Virus record (IMG/VR): IMGVR_UViG_3300024346_004143
Location: 1 to 39,480 of that record
Length of the DNA stretch: 39,480 nucleotides
From: a virus
Reading direction: 5' to 3' (one strand)
The notes below the pieces were generated by a model. The model saw nothing but the letters and a program-made list of their open reading frames with translations, did no database searches and was not told the origin of the DNA. Numbering within the stretch: the first letter of the stretch is position 1; the number at the start of each line of letters is the position of its first letter. This document shows positions 34,572-39,480 of this stretch, piece after piece. The position numbers and the translations under genes were made by a program.

Positions 34572-35785
34572 TGACACAACATACAACTTATTGTTCAAAA
34601 TCGTGGACTGACATAAACATTGATTTTGAAACACGCAGTCTTCGACATTGCTGTAAGGCGCAGCCAGAAACGTTTCCAATTAAATTGGATTTAAAATTTA
34701 TTAATAATAGTGATAATATACAACAACGACGTTTAGACAGTCTTAATAACATAGAGCATCCTGATTGCTCTGATTGTTGGGACAATTATAGAGATACAAA
34801 TAGTGCTTATAAAGATTGGGTCAACAAGTGGGACGATGACTATATAAGTAAAAATCGCAGTTTATTAGAACAGAAAAATTCAGATCAGTTTACACATTAC
34901 ATAGAAATAAAAACTGATAAAACTTGTGACATGAGTTGTATATATTGCTCATCTTTTAGCAGTAGTAAAATAGCGCAGGAGGAAGGAATTGAAATACTAG
35001 ATTCTACAAATAAAAATGATTATGATGTATTTAAACAATGGATCTATCAACATATTACTCAAGAAGAAATAAAATCAAAGGTTGTTGTTTTTATGTTTTT
35101 AGGCGGCGAGCCGACTGCCAGTGAAAACTTTTACGACTTGGTTGATTATATAGAATCATTGGCTAGCAAAACAGATAAAATTATTAGAGTAGAAATATGC
35201 ACCAATGCTAATAGCAAAAAGTATCTAATGGATAAAATTATTAATAAAATGGACACTAGTAAACTATCTTGGGGAATTGGCATAAGCAATGAAAGTTATG
35301 GTGAAGTATCTGAGTTAATACGACATGGCCTAGACTGGCAACGATTTGAAGAAAACTTTAGAAGGTATATTCAACATGCAAAAACAGATGTAATTGTGTT
35401 AAGTCCTAGTGTTAACATTTTTAACTTAAAACATTTTTACAAATATGTTAAATGGGTGTATGAACAATTTAAAGTGTATGCTCCGGAAAAAGAATTTATT
35501 TGGTATGGCAACTTTATTAATCGCCCCGGAGCGATGGACATAGCAAATCTTCCGGCTTCATACATTAAATATGTAGAGTTAGCAAGAAATGTTGCATTAG
35601 AAAATACCAGTTCTAAACAAACATATCAAGATGAATTCTTTAAATATTTTGATAGCATGGCGTCTCGAATTAATTCATCATATGATCCAAATTATAAAAT
35701 ACTTGCAGAACAATTCTTACTTAAAAAACAAGCAGTAAAGAAAACAGACAAACTAATCAAACTAATGGAAAATTTAGACCTATGA
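34571..35785 (+). CDS. Radical SAM protein with N-terminal twitch-like cluster (CCK subgroup)
   Basis: 404 aa, start sharing one base with the upstream stop (TAATG). RHCCK (C27, C28) and CSDCW (C66, C69) form the N-terminal cluster region. The rSAM site CDMSCIYC is at C119, C123 and C126, followed by SSFSSSKIAQEEG and LGGEPTA. The family FPEL tail is absent; the protein ends in a lysine-rich helix VKKTDKLIKLMENL. It overlaps the 77-residue orphan gene by ATGA. Substrate unknown. Confidence 0.87.
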   Translation: MTQHTTYCSKSWTDINIDFETRSLRHCCKAQPETFPIKLDLKFINNSDNIQQRRLDSLNNIEHPDCSDCWDNYRDTNSAYKDWVNKWDDDYISKNRSLLEQKNSDQFTHYIEIKTDKTCDMSCIYCSSFSSSKIAQEEGIEILDSTNKNDYDVFKQWIYQHITQEEIKSKVVVFMFLGGEPTASENFYDLVDYIESLASKTDKIIRVEICTNANSKKYLMDKIINKMDTSKLSWGIGISNESYGEVSELIRHGLDWQRFEENFRRYIQHAKTDVIVLSPSVNIFNLKHFYKYVKWVYEQFKVYAPEKEFIWYGNFINRPGAMDIANLPASYIKYVELARNVALENTSSKQTYQDEFFKYFDSMASRINSSYDPNYKILAEQFLLKKQAVKKTDKLIKLMENLDL

Positions 35786-36015
35786 TAGACCTTGACATAA
35801 TGCCATTAAGAGTGTTACAATTAGAAGCCGCTAGAATTATTAGTAGCATGGAAGCTACTAATGATAACATATACAAGTTTAACAAAGAAAGCAGACACGA
35901 TAGTACAGGCTGGTACAAGGCTGCTATTAAATGGTATATTGCAGAATACGGCGGATTACCCAGTGAAGCAGGCCCCGGAAAAGAAGTAAAATTTATATAC
36001 GAACAAAATGAGTGA
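35782..36015 (+). CDS. Small unrecognised protein between rSAM genes
   Basis: 77 aa, ATGA overlap with the upstream rSAM gene and 8-nt overlap with the downstream one, so it is almost certainly translated. The first half is helical (MPLRVLQLEAARIISSME); the second half has GWYKAAIKWYIAEYGG followed by a Gly/Pro-rich turn LPSEAGPGKEV. No cysteines, signal peptide or membrane segment. I do not recognise a family. Its place between two rSAM genes allows a role as a partner or carrier protein, or less likely as a modified peptide substrate (it has W, Y and K residues near the end), but nothing proves either. Confidence 0.7.
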   Translation: MIDLDIMPLRVLQLEAARIISSMEATNDNIYKFNKESRHDSTGWYKAAIKWYIAEYGGLPSEAGPGKEVKFIYEQNE

Positions 36016-37174
36016 TTTAAAAACCAGTGAATACGACTTTACTAAGATACCTTACAGTGACTTAGTTAGGGTTGGACAAAGAACAATGCTATATCGTGAC
36101 ATGTTTACAGTGTCTTGGCTATTGGGACGCTACTGTAACTATCGTTGTAGTTACTGTTGGCCGTATGCCCGCAGTGATACAAAAGATCACCGTCCTACTC
36201 CTTTAATGTTACACACAGTAGATGAAATCAAACGTCAAGCTAGAGCAAATGGATTCAATAGTTTTCACTTTAGTCTAAGTGGCGGTGAACCAACATTCCA
36301 TCCTGCTTATATTGACATCCTTAATCATCTAAATAACGATGCTGTCAATACAAACTATACCAGCGTACATATGACCAGTAATATGAGTCGCCCTATGAAA
36401 TGGTTTGAAGAACAGTATGTGCCAGCAGTCAAAAACTTTCATCGTGCTAGTATTACAGCCAGTTGCCATCGTGAACATGTCGACACAGATAAGAAAGTAG
36501 AAGATTTTGCAGACAAACTAGTGTTATGTCAAGAATATGACACACAAATAACTATCAACATGGTTATGGTACCCGAGCAGTTTAATGAGATATATGACTT
36601 ATCGTTGTACTTCCATAACAGAGGTATTAATGTAACACTCAAGCCACAAAGCGATCCCACTGCTAGCAGAGTTGTAGATGGTTACACTCCTGAGATGTTA
36701 GCAAAATTACACAATGGCATGCCGCAACGTGCTTATACTGAAGAGAAAGCATTAAAGTCAGGACTTGTACAACGACCCAAGCCGACATTTATGATTGACA
36801 AGGCAGATACACAGCGTAAGAAACAAGTAGACATTGATCCACATTATCAAATCGAATTTATTGATAAAGAAGGCAAGCCCTGGTTCATGGACCAAGCAGA
36901 ACGTTTTAACGCATTTAACTTTAATAACTTTAATAAGTGGGAATGTAGCAGTGGCTTTCGCAGTATTATTATTAGAGAACCTGATGGTACAGTAAAACGT
37001 AGTTATAGCTGTAGCGAAGTTCCTTTAGGACATATTGAAACCGGCTTTAAGTTATACGATAAGCCTATGCCCTGTGGTGGCACAAGTTGTGTAAGTAGTG
37101 CAGATAGTAAGATTCCAAAACGTGCTCCTGGTACTAAGTTGCCGTTGTTTCCGGGAGATAAAAGTTATGAGTAA
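36008..37174 (+). CDS. Radical SAM protein of a separate type with C-terminal cysteine cluster
   Basis: 388 aa. No twitch region: the rSAM site CNYRCSYC (C43, C47, C50) follows a 40-residue lead with VSWLLGRYCN, then FSLSGGEPTFHP (GGEP 92-95). The C-terminal part has C313, C335, C356 and C361 (WECSSGF, SYSCSE, CGGTSC), a SPASM-like arrangement with shorter spacing than in the 17186 type. HVDTDKKVEDFADKL and NMVMVPEQFNEIYDL resemble general rSAM barrels of the MoaA/SPASM kind. It shows richer GC codon use than the two genes before it. Its start lies 8 nt before the orphan's stop, and its own end overlaps the next rSAM gene by ATGAGTAA. Substrate unknown. Confidence 0.88.
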   Translation: MSDLKTSEYDFTKIPYSDLVRVGQRTMLYRDMFTVSWLLGRYCNYRCSYCWPYARSDTKDHRPTPLMLHTVDEIKRQARANGFNSFHFSLSGGEPTFHPAYIDILNHLNNDAVNTNYTSVHMTSNMSRPMKWFEEQYVPAVKNFHRASITASCHREHVDTDKKVEDFADKLVLCQEYDTQITINMVMVPEQFNEIYDLSLYFHNRGINVTLKPQSDPTASRVVDGYTPEMLAKLHNGMPQRAYTEEKALKSGLVQRPKPTFMIDKADTQRKKQVDIDPHYQIEFIDKEGKPWFMDQAERFNAFNFNNFNKWECSSGFRSIIIREPDGTVKRSYSCSEVPLGHIETGFKLYDKPMPCGGTSCVSSADSKIPKRAPGTKLPLFPGDKSYE

Positions 37175-38480
37175 TACGTTTTGTCCTATCCCGTGGAACT
37201 TCCAAGCAGTTCGTAACAATGGTGATATCCGTGTATGCTGTCAAGCAAACGTAACAGAGAATCAAGGAGTGGTTAGACACGAAGATGGAACTCCTTATAA
37301 TGCTGGCCGAGACAATATGGAACTAGCCCGTAATGCCACTTTAATGAAAGAAGTTCGTAAGAACATGTTAGTGGGTGAGTGGAGTCAAGAGTGCGGTCGT
37401 TGCCAAAGTGAAGAATCTAGTGGACTTAACAGTCGTAGACAATACGAATTAGATAACTGGAAATTCAGCATTGATGATGCTCGTTATATAACAGACGAAG
37501 ATGGTAGTATTAAAGATAGAAACTTAGAATATTATGATCTACGTTTTGGTAATTTGTGTAATCTAGCTTGTCGTATGTGCGGACCCACCGACAGCCATAC
37601 TTGGTATGAACAGTGGACTGAATATCACGGCAGCGACGAATACAAAGATACACACGGAACAGTTAAACTAGAACGTAATGAGAATGGTAGATTGTCTACC
37701 ACAGATTATGATTGGCATAACAGCGAGTCTTTTTGGACACAGATAGAAGCCAACATTCCAAACATCAAGCATGTTTATATGGCAGGCGGCGAGCCTATGA
37801 TGATTGAACGTCACTACGAGTTTCTACAAAAATGTATTGATGCCGGTCAAAGTAAGAAGATGATCATAGAATACAATACTAATATGAGTAACTTACCCAA
37901 ACGTGTATTAGATATGTGGACACAGTTTAAACAAGTACGAGTAGGCGCCAGCATGGATGGCATGGGCGAAACAGTTGAATATCAGCGTTGGCCTTTAAAG
38001 TGGAGTCAAGCATACAAGAACTTGCAGAAACTAGATGAATACGCAGAAAAGAATCCAAACATACTTGCTTGGTTGGCATGTACAGTAACGGCTTATAACA
38101 TTTGGCACGTGCCTCGTTTTATGAAGTGGAAGTTACAAGACAGCGGCTTTACTAAAATTAACAGTACTAAGAAGCGTCCTATTATAACACATCACGTAGC
38201 ACACGGACCAAAGCGTGTTAATGTACGTGTATTACCCACAGATATGAAACAAGAGATTGTTGAATACTATGCTAAATGTATCTCAGAGTTTAAAGCTGAG
38301 TATCCAGAAGACATTGCTAAGAATGCAGAAAACATATTAAACAGTATTACAAAATATATGCTAGGTGCAGACTACAGTGATAAGTTACCAGAGTTCGTTA
38401 AGTTTACAAAGTACTTGGATCAAGCCCGTGAGCATAGCATATTAGACATTGCACCAGAATATAAGAGGTTGTTTGAATGA
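37167..38480 (+). CDS. Radical SAM protein with N-terminal twitch-like cluster (FCIxPW subgroup)
   Basis: 437 aa from the ATG at 37167, with GGGAG upstream and an 8-nt ATGAGTAA overlap; an open frame from 37098 is rejected. TFCPIPWNFQAVRNNG (C6), VCC (C24, C25) and CGRC (C76, C79) form the N-terminal cluster region. The rSAM site CNLACRMC is at C131, C135 and C138, followed by GPTDSHTW and AGGEPMM. The tail reads REHSILDIAPEYKRLF. Its layout and internal motifs (YYDLRFGNLCN, YDWHNSESFWTQ) are closest to the 23523 product (YIDMRFGTKCN, YNWHKNNPEFWTQ). Overlaps the SDR-like gene by ATGA. Confidence 0.9.
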   Translation: MSNTFCPIPWNFQAVRNNGDIRVCCQANVTENQGVVRHEDGTPYNAGRDNMELARNATLMKEVRKNMLVGEWSQECGRCQSEESSGLNSRRQYELDNWKFSIDDARYITDEDGSIKDRNLEYYDLRFGNLCNLACRMCGPTDSHTWYEQWTEYHGSDEYKDTHGTVKLERNENGRLSTTDYDWHNSESFWTQIEANIPNIKHVYMAGGEPMMIERHYEFLQKCIDAGQSKKMIIEYNTNMSNLPKRVLDMWTQFKQVRVGASMDGMGETVEYQRWPLKWSQAYKNLQKLDEYAEKNPNILAWLACTVTAYNIWHVPRFMKWKLQDSGFTKINSTKKRPIITHHVAHGPKRVNVRVLPTDMKQEIVEYYAKCISEFKAEYPEDIAKNAENILNSITKYMLGADYSDKLPEFVKFTKYLDQAREHSILDIAPEYKRLFE

Positions 38481-39031
38481 AAATATTAATATCGGGCAAT
38501 TCTGCTTATGGTTTGGCAGAAGCTCTTAATACAGAACTAACAGGACACGAACTTACTTTTGTCAGCAGAACAACGCATAAGTTGGATTTAACTAAAGCAG
38601 AAAATCAACAAGTATTTGCTGATATGAGTGTTAATTACGATATAGTTATTATTAACAGCGCATTGTGGAAGTTTAATCAAACACTATTGTTAGAAGCAGT
38701 ATACAAAAAACTTAAAACAGAGAACAAACAAACTTTAATTATTTGTATTGGAAGTACAACTGACAGAGTCATGAAAGCAACTGATTGGTTATATAATGCT
38801 GAAAAGAAAGCTCTTCGTGATTATGCTAACAGTTTGGGTATGACAGGTGTGTGGGCAAACAATCCTAAAGTTACTTTAATTAGTTTTGGTACATTATCTA
38901 ATAATCAAACCAAACATCCTGACAGGAAAACAATGTCAACAAAACAGGCTGCTGATTACATTAAATGGATAATCTCGCAGCCTGCGGGAGTTCACATTAA
39001 TGAACTCAGTGTAGATCCTTTACAGACCTAA
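38477..39031 (+). CDS. Short-chain dehydrogenase/reductase-like protein
   Basis: 184 aa, shorter than the usual 240-250. It starts with a beta strand and glycine turn KILISGNSAYGLAEAL (a modified TGxxxGxG), then KLDLT (acidic strand end), IVIINSA (NAG-like, N60), IGSTTD (catalytic Ser region, S93) and WLYNAEKKAL (YxxxK, Y106 and K110). The order is that of SDR enzymes using NAD(P)H. It lacks much of the C-terminal substrate part but ends with a plausible INELSVDP strand. Last plus-strand gene, 12-base tail overlap with thyX, followed by a clear terminator. Confidence 0.75.
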   Translation: MKILISGNSAYGLAEALNTELTGHELTFVSRTTHKLDLTKAENQQVFADMSVNYDIVIINSALWKFNQTLLLEAVYKKLKTENKQTLIICIGSTTDRVMKATDWLYNAEKKALRDYANSLGMTGVWANNPKVTLISFGTLSNNQTKHPDRKTMSTKQAADYIKWIISQPAGVHINELSVDPLQT

Positions 39032-39480
39032 TTTATCTTTGAACTCTCGCAACTCTCTAATGCCAAGCCCTGCGTCTAGACCCAGGGCTTTTTCGTCATT
39101 GCCATATTGCTCAACTAGTAAAGCCCATTTTTCTTTGCTGATTAAGTTTTTAACTAAGTCATACTCTCCTGCACTTAGCTTAACTGAGTTAACTGAATAG
39201 TCTTCAAATGCCGAGCAGGCTTCTGGAAACAATGGTTTAACTAAGTCATACATAGCACCTGCAAACTCTCGGATCTCCCATTGTGCATGTGGATCCATAC
39301 GCAAGCGAGCCATGTGCAGAAAGTTTTTCAAGTTAGATTTCCAATACAATTCTGTATATCCGCCTACTGGAAGCACACTTCTAGCTAATTCACGTGCAAG
39401 TCCAGCATCTTCCTTGCCCAGTAAACTTGCATATTCTTTGTATGCATTATGAAAACTGCGTTGGAAGGCATGTTGTACGC
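39020..39480 (-). CDS. thyX: Flavin-dependent thymidylate synthase, C-terminal part (5' end outside window)
   Basis: At least 152 residues, open to the window edge; the start and the RHRxxSxNExSxR motif lie outside. The visible part has the family order: helix AYKEYASLLG, GLARELARSVLPVGGYTE, WKSNLKNFLHMARLR, and MDPHAQWEIREFA, which holds the conserved R..H-A-Q-x-E-I-R residues for dUMP and FAD binding. ThyX makes dTMP from dUMP with methylene-tetrahydrofolate and NADPH, and is common in marine T4-like phages for nucleotide supply. It is convergent with the SDR-like gene; its 3' coding end carries the terminator of the other strand. Confidence 0.93.
   Translation of the reverse strand, partial: VQHAFQRSFHNAYKEYASLLGKEDAGLARELARSVLPVGGYTELYWKSNLKNFLHMARLRMDPHAQWEIREFAGAMYDLVKPLFPEACSAFEDYSVNSVKLSAGEYDLVKNLISKEKWALLVEQYGNDEKALGLDAGLGIRELREFKDKLGL
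39065..39093 (+). terminator. Rho-independent terminator of the 31341-39031 operon
   Basis: AAGCCCTG (39065-39072) pairs exactly with CAGGGCTT (39083-39090); inside, GTC (39074-39076) can face GAC (39079-39081). The T-run is TTTTT (39089-39093). It sits 33 bases past the plus-strand stop, in the antisense of thyX coding sequence. No T-run follows on the minus strand, so it should act on plus-strand transcripts only. Confidence 0.8.

Noticed and set aside
38988-39007. GAGTTCA/TGAACTC hairpin as thyX terminator
   Set aside because: A perfect 7-bp stem is present, but no T-run follows on the minus strand; kept out for lack of support.
1-39480. tRNA, rRNA, CRISPR array, insertion sequence or integrase
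   Set aside because: No cloverleaf-type sequence, spaced direct repeats, terminal inverted repeats or transposase/integrase motifs were seen; nearly every base is inside a supported gene.

Overview
The window looks like part of an AT-rich marine bacteriophage genome, most probably a T4-like myovirus infecting an AT-rich marine bacterium such as SAR11 or a picocyanobacterium. The evidence is indirect. Genes are packed with almost no spacing, most junctions overlap by 1, 4, 8 or 14 nt, operon-head promoters resemble the T4 late element TATAAATA, and a phage-type thyX lies at the right edge. There are no virion, replication, tRNA, rRNA, transposase or CRISPR features, so the host and the phage class remain inferences. 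No gene-free stretch reaches 300 bases; the longest is 84 bases (31257-31340).

Layout. 2-895 is the 3' part of a GT-A-like glycosyltransferase-type gene. 898-2298 is a radical SAM (rSAM) gene. 2295-7216 holds four paralogues of an 'SGQ-R-W' glycosyltransferase-like family, with two SGNH/GDSL-hydrolase-like genes between them. 7213-13909 is a compact sugar or polyol pathway: C-methyltransferase, cupin, fused nucleotidyltransferase/kinase, NTF2-like protein, AroE-like dehydrogenase, GatZ/KbaZ-like aldolase-family protein and NodU-type carbamoyltransferase. 13934-16335 holds three more members of the family seen at the left edge, followed by a methyltransferase-like gene. From 17186 to 38480 the window is dominated by rSAM genes, interspersed with two SGNH-like proteins, a 2OG-Fe(II) oxygenase-like protein, a nitroreductase and a 77-residue orphan. 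An SDR-like gene and the reversed thyX close the window.

Fifteen rSAM proteins are present. Eleven carry an extra N-terminal four-cysteine cluster ('twitch'-like) and a shared C-terminal tail related to RGTxFxxxFPEL. Three carry a C-terminal SPASM-like cysteine cluster and replace the usual GGEP motif with a GxxxDP variant. One (36008) is of a separate type. The eleven fall into three subgroups by N-terminal signature: FCIxPW..CC; xxCCK..CxxC; and C(L/I)xKW..SCH..HNT..SD(R).

Working together (inference): the middle operon has the parts to build, activate, C-methylate and carbamoylate an unusual sugar or polyol. The glycosyltransferase-like families could transfer it, and the SGNH, 2OG oxygenase and rSAM enzymes could tailor the resulting glycan, lipid or protein. 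The substrate could be a virion protein or the host envelope; the sequence does not decide. Two rSAM genes and thyX face the other way. Plus-strand operon ends have terminator-like hairpins lying inside the 3' ends of the converging minus-strand genes.
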